From NCBI GenBank assembly GCA_001939145.1, contig LSRX01000007.1, forward strand, positions 1,801,914-1,865,913: 64,000 bases of DNA, read 5' to 3'. The notes beneath the pieces were generated by a model, which was not told the origin of the DNA, did no database searches, and saw only the letters and a program-made list of their open reading frames with translations. This DNA comes from Symbiodinium microadriaticum (taxonomy: Eukaryota; Sar; Dinophyceae; Suessiales; Symbiodiniaceae). The translations under genes were made by a program, and so were the position numbers. This document shows positions 36,695 through 47,900 of this stretch, in pieces. Numbering within the stretch: the first letter of the stretch is position 1; the number at the start of each line of letters is the position of its first letter.

Positions 36695-36709
36695 ACGTCA
36701 ATCAAGCCT
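36695..36709. repeat. Target-site duplication, copy at the 5' end of the element
   Basis: ACGTCAATCAAGCCT, identical to 27,104-27,118. On the element strand it is preceded by GTTT, so the first-strand nick would lie at TTT/AGG, like the T/A-rich nick sites of APE-type LINEs. Confidence 0.85.
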
Positions 36710-37329
36710 AAACACCAAACATGTCAGACGTTCGCAGGTGATGAATTCAATTTCAGGGCAGGGAGCAGCGCTGAAGCTTCAGATCCTCGCAGGGGGCTTG
36801 CGCTTGAAGTCCGGATCGTGCACTTAAGCCGCATCAATAACCCAGCACGGACTCTGGAATTGAGTGGAGATGCAGAAGGGTATAGCAGGTAGCGGCTCCC
36901 GGCCCCGACATTCTCCAAATCTTTGAGCGAAAAACTCTTGCGCCTGCAAAGCTTTGCTGAAAGATGGTGGGAATCTCATCTCCCCCTCCTTCACGTCAAC
37001 CGGCGGCCACATGGAAGAGCGGTACCGGCGGCGGAGACAGGCCGGCAGGCCTCGGTACTGAGGACTAACTCTTGCCTTCACCTGCACTTTTTCGAGTGTT
37101 CCGTGGAGTTTCTCCAGAAGGCTCAAATTCTGTCGCATGTTCCCAAGCCCATCGAAGATCAAGACGGAGCATAGTCACAACATCGGACAAGAAGAAGCCC
37201 TGCCTGCCCCAAGTGCCACCTGGTCACGCTTGATGTCCTGGTAGCTGGCGAGCCGCCCGGCGGCTTCATCTACGACCTCCGTCATAGCGAAACGGGGATC
37301 TGGCCCAAAGGGCTCTGAGCCCTATGGAC
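36710..37329. other. Between NSUN-like exons and the retroelement; possible further exon
   Basis: On the minus strand, AG followed by GGCTTCTTC near 37,190 encodes GFFLSDVV, which could be the C-terminal GGFF segment of NSUN proteins. A stretch at about 36,910-37,010 also reads as protein. Neither is secure. The 3' end of the NSUN-like gene is therefore not placed. Confidence 0.35.
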
Positions 37330-40300
37330 TGCACGTGCAAGGCGAGGGTCGAGAGGGAGTTAGGAAAGAGGGGGGCGATCTCTCGAGGGATGGGTCGACG
37401 AAAAGAGGCAAGCCCACAACTTTCATCGCAAGTGCAACGATCAACTGCCTCCCAGTGCTGCAACCCTGGCCGCACGGGCAACCTCGGCAAGGTCTCTCTG
37501 ATTCCGACATGTTTCCAGAATCGAAACCAGATAGGCAGGGCAGGTTCGTTTTCAGGGCTTCGGCTGAAAGCAAGCACTGGCAAAACCAAAGCCACGAAGA
37601 TGTGGCGAAAGGCCGGCTCAATTCAGAATGCCGATGTGATCCAGAAGCAGCGTGTTCATGCATGATCTATCTAATCTTGCTCGTGCCTCACACCAAAAAA
37701 AGATGAACCACCTAGCAGTTTTCGGAGACAGTTCCGATGTTGGCATGCTGATCTGCCGCATCTCTTCACGCATTAGGTCATTGGGGCATGCGCCGGACAC
37801 CTTATCTGCCAAAGCATCCCTGTAAGCCGTCACAAGGACAGCAACTTGAGGTGTGGAGCTTGACCGGACTGGCCTGGTCTCGTTCCCGCGGCCTCCTGTA
37901 CTCTACCATCGTGTTTCGGGATGCAAGGCTTTTCTCCCACAAGTGGTTTTTCCCTGCATCTGTTCAGATCTATACTAGATTCCCGAGCATACTTGTCTTC
38001 GTTTAACATCCGCAAGCAAAGCGAGCGAAGCACGTCTGCTTAAAGTCTGGCTCTGGTATTTCGCTGAGGGACCCCTCCAGCGCAGGCGGACGCTTCAGAA
38101 CGACAGCACCGCCCGTCCGACGAAGGAGGCTGGCCACCACGGCCTCTAGAAAAATTCTATCACTTGCTTTTGCCGCGAATCTACATCTACCCACACTTGC
38201 CCATGCATGTTCTGCAAGTGCCTTCTTTGGTTGGTGTGTGGTGTGTGTGTGTGTGTGTGTGGGGTGTGAGTGTGTGAGTGTGCAAAGCATGTCGCGCCGG
38301 AGGGACACTGCAGAATGTGACTGCCCTGTGGCTGGAGTCAGTTTGTGCCCTGTGCCTCGTTCTCCAAGGGGTTGAAGGAGCAGGTGCTGTACCTTGGAGA
38401 CTTTGAGGGTGCGGGAGGCGCCACAGGACGTACCTCTACAGTCTGCTGTCTGCAAATCGTTTTAATCACTTTCACACACTTGTATGTGTGTTGCAGGACA
38501 TCCTCCGTGTCTGAATTCTACGAAGAAGCGTCATCTGGCCACCCACCTGCAGGAGCGCCAGTCCTGATGAGGAGTTATGAGTTTATAAGCCGAAAGCACC
38601 GAAAGAGATTCCAGAATAAGATACTGATCTCTTATCGCAAGAGGCAAGCACTTTCGGAGGGAATGTCGCTCCCTTGTTACTGGGTGCCTATGATGAGGAT
38701 CCGTTGTTTGATTGGGCTCCGTAAGTTTAATCCCAAGGCCTCCCTTCACGCACGAATGTAGGAAACCCCAAAACTTCAGCCGCAGCGGCCGCGGAGAGCA
38801 ATCTGGAGCTGCCGGGCATGGAGCTCCCGACCAAGGTGAGGGCCTGGGACTCTGGTTCGGAGGTTGTTGGGGAGTTGGTTTTGACGTATAAGATTTCAGC
38901 TAGCGAAGGCCGCTGGGCTCGGGCCGGAAAACATCTGGAGAGGTAAGTGGCTTGGACTTTCTGCAAGCAGACACCGCCCATATCGGCTTAAGCTACGCCA
39001 CAGGTTTCCTTCGAGATGGTGCATGCCCCTGGTCTCTCTTCAGCCCAATCCGTAATCTAAAGGAACCAGGCCATGTCGTGTCTCGGTGCTTTCAAGCCAC
39101 TCCAGGACCGCCACTTCTCAGGATGTTTTCGCATGGTGCCATCCCCGCTGCAGGGCACATCGCAAATGATACGATCGAAGAGACCGGGACCTGTGCTTGG
39201 GGATGCTTGGGGATGTCACTGTGACGACACACACAGGCCACCCGATTGCGATGGAGCTGCCATGTTTAGATCCAACCCCTCCGCTTCATTTGTTCAGGAA
39301 AATTGGCTCGTGAGAGAGAGATGCTTGGCAGGCCTGGGAAGACCTGCGCCTTGTGCTGCACCACCGCCACGGCACCCGCAGCTGCGCCAAGGAGGGCACA
39401 CCTACACTCAGGGCCAAAGCGTCGGTGACGATTTTCTGCGCACCCTGCGCCCTACATCCACACGTCCACGACAACCACCAGACCTGCTAAGCTTGCCCTG
39501 AATCCAATTGCTGGAATGCCGGCCCGGAGACAACTGGCGATGGCAGAGCCCCTCAACACAAGCTCGAATAGTGAAGAGCCTCCTCGCAAGAACTCGCGCG
39601 CGCATAGCACTCAGCTCCTTAGAAATGGGCACATGCTTTCTCTGTCCGTCCCTTCGACCCTAGCAGCATGCCCGATGTTACATGATATTTCGGGACTACA
39701 GCAAAGCCCTGCAGAGCTGGAGGAGCAACAGCTGTCATACGAACAAAGGTCTGCATTGTCCTGCATAGTACGGGCTTCCAGATTCCAACTACCTAATACT
39801 ACACAGATTCTTCGAAGCCTGGAGGTCTAGGTCTAGACTTCTGCGCTTCGCTGCAAGAAAGCTGAGAGCAGGCAGCTGCTGTCACGCTGCAATGGCCTGC
39901 ACACAAGATACCTGAACCTGCAAGAGCCTCTTGTTACAGAGGCTCGTTGTCTGCTCTCGTGCAGGCCTTCCGCGCTGGCAGGTCCTGCCTCTCTGTTTTT
40001 GGGCCCTAGCGGCCCTAGCATAAGCCCTCTAGTCTGTTTGTTCTTTGGTGTATGGATGTATATTGCATTGACTTTATAAGGGCCCATTCAAAAGGCATGC
40101 CATGGAAGTTACATTAAGGTACGTCGTGAGCCTCAGAACCCCTTTTGCGGCACGAGGGTCATTGGCAATCACTGCACCTGCGGTGTCGTCGCCAACAGGG
40201 CACACCTTCTCAATGGCCTCCAGCTGCTGAGCTTGAGCTTACACTTCGCATCAGATAGTGAGCCGCCTTGGAAGCCCACTGTACAGCAAGAGGACGTCTG

Positions 40301-41433
40301 CAGCTAGCTTCTTGTTGATTTACACAAACTTCGGAGTGGACCTGTGCCACAGATTGCCTCCAACTCCTTCCCGCAGAGCTTCATTGAGGTGCAGACGTCC
40401 GACGCGCCTGCAGCGTCTTCGATCCCGGAGCCGCGCAAACGTCCAGCACAGCATGGCCGGGCTCCTTGGGCAAAAAAGGCATTTGAAAGGGGGGCATGAC
40501 AACCTGCGTGGAACCCCAACACAGACACCAACTCTGATGCCCCTTTGCTGAGTGCAGAACTCTGCTTAAAGCAGGCATCGGCGAACCCCTCATTGCAATA
40601 TCTAGAAACCATGCCTGCTCTGGAGTGAGTAGATGGGTGCATCTTCCGGTTTGCAGAGACTTAACCGGCACAATCTTTCCGCTTTGCAGAAATGCCTGCT
40701 TTCGCAGAAGTTAGTGGGGACTTCGTGCGTCGAGGAGTCGACTCCCAAGAGCGCCACGGGCACGGCAGAGACGACTTCCTGCCTCCCGAATGGCAGGGGA
40801 GTGCAACAGTATGTTGGGAGTTTACAGAGGCGTATGTTTGAGCCACAATCTCGAAAGAAACTTCCCAGCACCAAGTTTCTACATCAAGGAAGTTGCGGAT
40901 GCCGGACTCCTGGATGGTGGCATTGCGGAAAAAGTATTTCTGGGCTCGTTTGGGACGATGCATCTTCTCCGTCAAAGCTACAATCCAGAGTTCAGGCATT
41001 GCGACAGAGCACCAAGCATAGAGGCCTGAATTTTTTCACCGGCTGAGAAGAAGACGGGTTGAGCATCAACCCAACTAGCTTATGGACATACCACAGTAAT
41101 TCGGCTTTCCTGCAACGCGCTTTGAACGTTCAGCCTCGAGACCAGGCCCTCAGGTGCCCGGCGACTCAACCAGCGGCCGAGTCTCGCCAAGGGGGCGTCG
41201 GGCGCCTCTCGCTGCTCCTTCCCGATTCGGCTTGGGCTGCGTGGCTTTGGGATGTCGGGGTGCAGTTGGACATGGTCCTGCTTTAAAGTCCGGTCGTCAC
41301 AGCCCAGTGACACCACCTACGCAGAGAGGGACATCAACTTGCTGTTCTATCTCCACGAAGCTCTCTCAAGGACAGTGGGAGCACGAGCTTCAATGTGACA
41401 CACTTCCTTCTTGCTTGCTTGCTTGCAACTGGC

Positions 41434-41475
<42 letters not shown>

Positions 41476-42102
41476 CTTGCTTGCATGGGGTATGGGCCCT
41501 CGAGAGAGCCCTTGCCCGGAGGCCTACCCCCCCCCCCTCCCTCCCCCCCTCCTTCCCAACGGTCCGCGAAGCATCCAGTCTGAACAGCCCATTCCGGGAT
41601 GAGAGAAGTTCGCGTTTTCCCGGTTGAGCTTTGCAACCCCCGACCAGGAAAACACACCTCCTAAACAAGTGACAACAGGAAGCTCTAGCCGGTCTTTCCG
41701 GCGACAGCTACTCGGGAGTGCTCGAGCCTAGCGTGTAAACAACACTTAAACACAATGTGATGAGCCTTGGCAAAGTCAAAGATGTGCGGTGCTGGCACAA
41801 ATCGGCCGCGAGCCGTGTGACAGCCGTTTTTCAGCTCCTGCCGGTGCCAGCAACTCTCATGCAAAGTCCTGTTCCTGCGGCCTGCGACTGCCCTCGCCTC
41901 CAAGAACTCGCGGAACTCCGCTTCTGCGACGTTGGACCTCGGCAAAGCGATTGCAAGGCACAATGCCCGACCATGCCTGGAGTTGCAGCATTGCAGTCAG
42001 CGGAAGCCGACCATCCACAGCTAAGCTGAGCGGCACCTGTGCCGTGAAGCGGAAGGAGATGGGCAGCGGCTGGCGGAGAGTATGACAGAGCTTCGGCCAC
42101 TC
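37330..42102 (-). CDS. NSUN2-type RNA (cytosine-5) methyltransferase, at least 13 exons
   Basis: Transfers methyl from AdoMet to C5 of cytosine in tRNA or other RNA; NSUN2 homologues act in the nucleus. Exons found by motif and phase: 42,043-42,102 ([13 protein letters not shown]), about 41,865-41,950 (EFREFL), ending 40,776 (GRQE), 40,408-40,503 ([12 protein letters not shown], AdoMet motif I), 40,140-40,226 (VIANDP), 39,560-39,617, 39,325-39,381 ([10 protein letters not shown]), 39,101-39,190 ([17 protein letters not shown] motif), 38,790-38,843 ([12 protein letters not shown]), 38,530-38,563 (LLQVGGQM), 38,356-38,392 ([12 protein letters not shown], catalytic TCS motif), 38,040-38,143 (AVVASLLRR), and 37,482 down to about 37,330 (PGLQHW). 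Most joins keep phase; GC donors are common, with GT donors at others. Both catalytic cysteines are present. The start exon and the 3' end are not identified. The order and the spacing between motifs match NSUN2 better than other NSUN classes. Confidence 0.87.
38234..38261. repeat. (TG)n microsatellite in an NSUN-like intron
   Basis: GT dinucleotide run in the intron between the YSTCS exon and the AVVASLL exon. Confidence 0.9.
41436..41473. repeat. (TC)n microsatellite followed by C-rich tract
   Basis: CT dinucleotide run of 38 bp flanked by CTTG tetranucleotides, then a C-rich stretch at 41,527-41,555. It lies in a long intron of the NSUN-like gene. Confidence 0.92.
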
Positions 42103-42499
42103 CTGCAAGGACTCTGCGCAGAGAGGCTTTCGTTCATTGGCGTCTAGAGCGGACAGGTCGTGCTGGACCAAACGTGCTTTTCTCTATGTCAGCCCTCGAT
42201 GTAGTCTGTAAGCTGAACAGCATCAAGGATACTTCTGCTGAATGAAGGCGGGTCTTGGTTCTTGGGCTCTCCGGGCTCCTCGTCGCTGGCAATCTCTTGA
42301 AGCCTGCCAACGCAGCCAGTAGCGGCCGTGCATTGTGGAAGCCCGCAGGTTTGATTTGTTATTGGCTTGGCTGATGTATAGGTACAGATCAAAGAAGACT
42401 CGGGGGCTTCGATTGTGTTACGTGCCTGCTTGTAAGTTGTGGGGGTACGATTTAAAGAATTCAGCAGCCCCCGTCTGCCCGTGAGCAGAGCACTCTGGC

Positions 42500-42586
42500 A
42501 CTTTGCTTCAACGACTCGGCAGATGCATCCGCCTCCACTTCCAAAGATACCCTGTTGCCGCTCAGCAGATGCACATCCACGAACAT
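42500..42586 (-). CDS. Ubiquitin-like N-terminal exon
   Basis: ATG at 42,586 opens MFVDVHLLSGNRVSLEVEAD and continues ASAESLKQSARVL, the first two strands and helix of a ubiquitin-like fold (V-x-V-x-L-L-S-G, V-x-V-x-x-D, then S-L-K-x-x-A). Dinoflagellate proteins often begin with such a domain before other modules. The exon could end at a GT within AAAGTGCC or slightly later. The rest of the protein is not found between here and 42,102. It is about 480 bp upstream of the first NSUN-like exon on the same strand, so it may be a separate gene or its first exon. Confidence 0.5.
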
Positions 42587-42954
42587 CGACGCATCGCTGA
42601 TTTCGCGTCGAGCGTCTGCTCCAGTTTGGTTCACACTGACAACGTAATCTGAGCAATCGCGAGGGTGAGCAAGCTCGAGACCACGTTCACCCACAAAGAC
42701 GAAGTCCGATGCAAATGGGCACTGCGTCTGCTGGCTGGTGCACACGATTTCGGCCTGTTGAGAATGAACATGCATGCTGAAGTCGTGAGAAAGGACCACG
42801 AGTATTTGGCACTTGCACGATGGCCATTACGTATTGTTGCTACAAGTGGGAAGTTTATAAGCTGCCACTCTCAGCAGTAGATCTGTATTGTATGTTTGCT
42901 TATACATAAGCACATACATACATAGTCTACATATAGACTTTCATACATAATATA

Positions 42955-42962
42955 CATATCTC

Positions 42963-43013
<51 letters not shown>

Positions 43014-43018
43014 TACAT
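42955..43018. repeat. (AT)n microsatellite
   Basis: Three runs of AT dinucleotides separated by ATAC interruptions. Confidence 0.93.
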
Positions 43019-44120
43019 ACACATATTATGCACATTAATTGGCTGACATTTCTGCTTGCTGATCTGCGGCATGTGAGTGGGTCGAGCCCTCCGTGCACAG
43101 AACCTTTCCGGAACAGTCTGCCGGGCTCCAGATAAGGGCCCATATAACAACTACTCACTTCCCAGCCACGTGCCCCAGACTGCGCCCCTGACTTGAGTCA
43201 GCGCACGACATTTCCATGATGTGTGAGTGCTGCTAGGCGAAGCCAGAAAGTTACCTCGCCTGTAGTGCTCTTCAAACCGGGACAGGCCTTGCGTGATGAT
43301 CCTGGCAGAAGAGCCGTTCCGGCAATGTGCATGACACGAGAACTTGGGACATCCGCTGCCGTGCCTTCTCTTTGCACACTCTGCGGCAATCCGAAACGTA
43401 GGCTGTCTACCATGGGAGCGACTTGCATGACATGGAATGGGAGCTACTGGCAGGGAATGGCGCAACCTGGAACCCTTCTTTGTGAGCTGCAGACTCGACC
43501 CGAAGTTCTCGGTCGAGCGACTCGCCGAAGCTTGGCTTCGTGGGCCCGGGATCTTCGGCGAAGGCACCCCCTCAGCTCGGACACGACGGCCCGAGGAATC
43601 CGAAACTTGGGTTCTTCTTTGCCAAAAGCTTCCCTGCCCACTGAAGGGGACGATGATTGCGCATGTAGGAATGGGGTGCATCTGGAAGAAACAGACACAT
43701 GGTGACAGCTCACGAAGCGTTTTTGATTTCGGGGCCTCAGCATCTTTGAAAGGACAGAGCTTCGTTTGCGGTTCATGGTCGCCGGCTGAGTCTGACTACT
43801 AAAGGTGCCCCAGGCGCTTGTCTGAGCTTGGGCTTCCGCGCTGCTGGGCGGATCGCCTGGCCGTCACAATGCCGACACAGACCCCATAAGGGCTATAATC
43901 AGGAGAAGGGCTCCAAACGGGTTCGGATTCAGGACTCAGTTTTGGGAGTTTGGGGCCCAGAGATCACACTCTACACAGACTCTGGGACCAGTTCGAGCCG
44001 TGTGGTACAACGCAAAAACACTCCCACAGACATAAGATGCCACCCCAAAACATCTAAATCTGAAGCCCCTGTGCAACTGGGGCTCACGCGAATGCTCGCA
44101 ATCGAACCCTAAAACTGTAA
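43019..44120. other. No supported gene
   Basis: Overlapping frames on both strands (for example around 43,220-43,700) without motifs. Confidence 0.35.
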
Positions 44121-44240
44121 CTCGGAAACACTCAACCCCGTACCTTACACCTCCTTACACCCTAAACCATAATCATAAGCCCAAAGCCCTGCAAATCCGA
44201 AAAAGTCAAAACGCTAAACCCTAAACCTTGAAGAGTGTTC
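44121..44240. repeat. Degenerate CCCTAAA (telomere-type) repeat
   Basis: Several CCCTAAACC words among decayed variants, in the C-rich orientation. Confidence 0.6.
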
Positions 44241-44349
44241 CGGAAGCCGCGAAGCAGAGCCTGTCCTTCACCCTGCGAGCGCAGCCGCTTGCGTGCTCTG
44301 CAGCGGCGCTTGCTCCGTGAGCGCTTCATCGCTGACCCCAAGCAGATTC

Positions 44350-44410
44350 TTGTGGGTTTAGGGTTTCAGGGTTTAGGGTGAAGGAAATCGAAGGGTTCAG
44401 GGTTTAAGTT
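44350..44410. repeat. Interstitial TTTAGGG repeat
   Basis: GGGTTTAGGGTTTCAGGG and further TTTAGGG variants, in the G-rich orientation, opposite to the blocks at 44.15 and 44.93 kb. Confidence 0.75.
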
Positions 44411-44890
44411 TGAGGGAGCCATTGAAGGGAAAGCTCACACTCAAAAGGGTCAGAGGACTTGGCAAGTAATCAGGTCCGGTGGTGCTCTGAAGCACACTTT
44501 TCGAGGGTTGTTTAGGGACTCAGGCACCATGATCCCGATCAAGATTCTGGATAAAATCCTGCTTGAAGTGGAGATGTAAAGATCTCAGATGCGGCCATTT
44601 CAAAGGTCACATTGAAGATCAGTGCAGCAAAAGCAGGCCGGAGACTTCTACGGTGCATGATCGGATCTGGCAAAAAATATCGCCGCCGTTGCTTCACGCG
44701 GATGTGATGCAATTTGAACCCGATATCTGTAAAGCCCGGCATCTACAACTCCAAGGCCACGAGTGAACACAAGGGCCGCAACTTAGTCGGATCGAATAAA
44801 TGAATGACGCCAGCATGACCCGAATACTCCGATCATCTCCGATACTAGAACCCCAGAGCCCTCCCAACTTAGCCCATAAATCCCCCCATA

Positions 44891-44917
44891 ACCCCCCCCC
44901 NCGTGTGCTCTTCCGAT
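44891..44917. other. Ambiguous base with Illumina-adapter-like sequence (assembly artefact)
   Basis: A C run ends at the only N of the window (44,901). It is followed directly by CGTGTGCTCTTCCGAT (44,902-44,917), which equals 16 consecutive bases of the standard Illumina read-2 adapter. A chance match of this length in 64 kb is very unlikely. The bases are probably untrimmed adapter kept at a join. Confidence 0.9.
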
Positions 44918-44921
44918 ACGT

Positions 44922-44943
44922 AACCCTAAACCCTAAACCCTAC
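44922..44943. repeat. Three tandem CCCTAAA telomere-type units
   Basis: AACCCTAAACCCTAAACCCT, perfect units of the Arabidopsis-type telomere repeat used by dinoflagellates, immediately beside the adapter-like sequence. Confidence 0.85.
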
Positions 44944-47900
44944 TTAGCCCTACAACCCCCCCGCCTTTAAACTCCACAAAACAGGGCCCTGACATGGCCG
45001 CCGGCAGCCCAAGGCTGCCCGGCTGCTGCCAGCCACCCTTCTTGAAGGGCTCGCTTCTCAGGGTCTAAGGATCCTAAGATTTTTGGTATCCTTATGGCTA
45101 TGATGATGATTCTCATTCTCCTTCGTTTTATGATGTAATTTTTGATGTTATTACTATGTTTGTTGGTTCTATCGTCTATTTTTTTACGCTCTCGCAACTC
45201 ACACTATGGTCCACGTCGGGTTTCCCTTGTCTCCGAGACCCGCATGTCTGCATGCTGACAATTAACAATGGTCGCTTCCACCAATAGAGTTCTGTACATG
45301 AATACCTCGTACTTACACAGGCAACCCATAAGCCTGTATTATGCACAGGTGAGCCTATCACACATGCGTGGCATTAAGGGAATCTTGAGTCTCCGTGTAC
45401 TTGCTTTCTCATACAGTCTCAACAGGCATTCCTCAACAGGAGCCTCAAGCAAGTCTTGCGGCGATGCTTCCGAAGCCCTTAGCCTCGCCACGAAGCCTGG
45501 AAGGAAAGCTTCGATGCCTCTACGTCAGGCGGGGCAGGCTCTACGAAGAAGCCGTCCTGCGCCGACTTTGAGGCTCCGGTCCAAGAGTTGAAGACTCGAG
45601 GCAACTTGGGCTTAGCGAGTTGAGAGCCGTCAAGCCCCTCTTTGCCGTCCTTCTGTGTGCATGCCCAGCTCTTTCACACGCCGGTCAGTATTGGGGTGCG
45701 CATTGGCCAGACGTCATGCCAATTAGGCAGGGTGGCATTGTGAACGCAGCACACAACTTAACAACGCTCTACTATGCTCAGCCGCCAACCTCACGACTCA
45801 CAGCCCCTCTGTTTCTGTCCCAATGTCCATCTCCCTCCGTGCTGTGTGCCTGTTGCATCTAGCCCGACTCGGACAAATCCGGGCCCTACGGCCTCGTTGT
45901 ATCCGAAGGGCATCGCCTGAGTACTTGGATTGGACTCAACCTCTCGCAGCTTTGGGAACAGCGGACGCGAGCAAGCGCGAATCAGGTGCATTGCAAGGAC
46001 AGCCTGTGACGTCTCGGTGCAGGGGTCCCAAAACAAGCGGAGAAGTGGATGGACATGTTCGCATCCGAAGCCTGACACCACCTTCCGTGTCTAGACTGAT
46101 GTGCTATGCATGCCCAGCCTACATGCAAGCCTCCGCTGAGGCTTCCACAACTCAACAGCTGATAGATAACCAGGATTGCGGCCGGAAACTCGGACTTCTT
46201 CGCATGCCGCATGAGCAAAGCATCCATCATGGCCTTGAGAAAGCAGAAAGGTCGCCCCCTCCCCCTCGCAACGTTCCGTCTTGAAGGATGCCAATTCTGT
46301 CTGTCATTTCTCTTGCCCAAGTCAAGAACTTTCACGCGGAACTAGGCTGGAGGGGCCATCCAGAAACAAAACTTGACATCACAAGAAATTGCAAGCCCTG
46401 CATGCTGCAGTTCGCAATAGCTCAACACAGCCCTGCATCTTCCCAGCCTGGCTGTCATTGCAACCGGTTTGCTTTGCATGCTCCAGGATCGCAACACGGT
46501 ACCTTCGGTGCTTTCACTGGGACCTTCGGATTTTCTGGGGTGGGCTCTTCTGGTTTCAGGGGGAAGGCTTTAGCTCTGTCGTTCGCTGGCACTGCCATGC
46601 ATCGTCTAGGCGTGGCCTTTTTCCTTCGCATCTTCACATCTGCTCTGAGAGAGCTCGGTACTTTTTTAAGCGGTGGACTGAAGCCAAAAGGATTGGAAAA
46701 GACTTGGGCCGCTTTCGAGCTCTCTCCCCCACCCCAGGGGCTCCCGTGCTCCCCGCTTCAACCAGGACAGGACACTTTAAGCTTCAAGTCTACGAAGTCT
46801 ACGCATTGCGCACGTCACCATTGTTGAAACGAGGCTGAGCCGCGCCATCTCGGTCTTCGATGGGGATTTTAGCGACTGCTCGCTCAAACTTGCAGCCCGG
46901 GTGGGCCTGCGGATCCACGCCAAGTGGCTGCCTTACACAGATGCTCGCTCTCCGATTTACCGGCCAGGGCTCTCCTTAAAGGCTGTGTCGTACACTCCCC
47001 GCGGCTGCATGTCGTAACGAAGCTTAGCGGCAGCTGTTTCCGGGTGATTGAATCCACATGATGCTAGCGGCTTCGTGCTTCTGCGCCATCAATTCAACAG
47101 CAAACAGTCACTCGACGACACGAAGCGTGCGTGTGTGCGTGTGTGTTTTTGTGTGTAGATTTTTCCTTGCATCAGGTCCCGCCCACCCTTGCTGCAGCTA
47201 GGCATGCATGAGCCCGTCGATGGGAATTCCGCTATGTCCACGGAAAGTTCCACATCGAGTACTCCATTCAGCAGTGCACTGTCAGATAGCGTCGGGCGCA
47301 CATCTTAACAGAATTTCTGGAGATTCTCGGACTTACGGGTCCGGGTCTCCAGCACTGCCCAAAAAGCCTAAACGGTTCGCAGGGATGGGTCGTCCACCTG
47401 CCACAAGCGCAGGGTCAAGTGCTGCCCAGGCGTCGCAGTTGTGAGAACAAAACCCCCCATGGGGCCCTGCTGTCAAGACTGCTGCAAAGGGACGTGTCTC
47501 CCGACTCCAAGTTCTGCGAGGAGCCGAGGTCAAGGTTTCTGTGCAGCAGCCGTGGATGTCATGCAAATGGGGTAAGGGCGCGAGCTGCGCAGTGCTGCGC
47601 ATGAGACCGGGGCTTCAAAAGCCGAGCCGAAAACGCACAAAAGGCCACGCAGAGCCGAGTAGCCGGGCTCCCGAAAGGTACTGTATAGACTCTTTTTCTT
47701 CAGAAGCTCTTGGGAAGAGCCCCTGGCAGCCGGTCGGATGAGTGTCGGCTTTGGCATGCTGGCATGCCCGGTCCTGCGCCCACTGAATTTTTGCTCAAGG
47801 GGTCCGGGCCTTCCTACAGTACGGGAACTTGCCTAGCGACAACTACTTGAGCTTAAGCCTTTCCTGGATCTGGCTGGGGTTTCCGTGGCACGGAATATGC

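Noticed and set aside
38750..38951. Plus-strand exons with apparently perfect GTGAGG and GTAAGT donors and a TTTCAG acceptor
   Set aside because: The minus strand at the same place encodes the [12 protein letters not shown] exon of the NSUN-like gene in phase with its neighbours, which is far stronger evidence.
40692..41029. Protein-like plus-strand frames, possibly two exons
   Set aside because: They overlap the GRQE exon and a long intron of the minus-strand NSUN-like gene, and no family is recognised.
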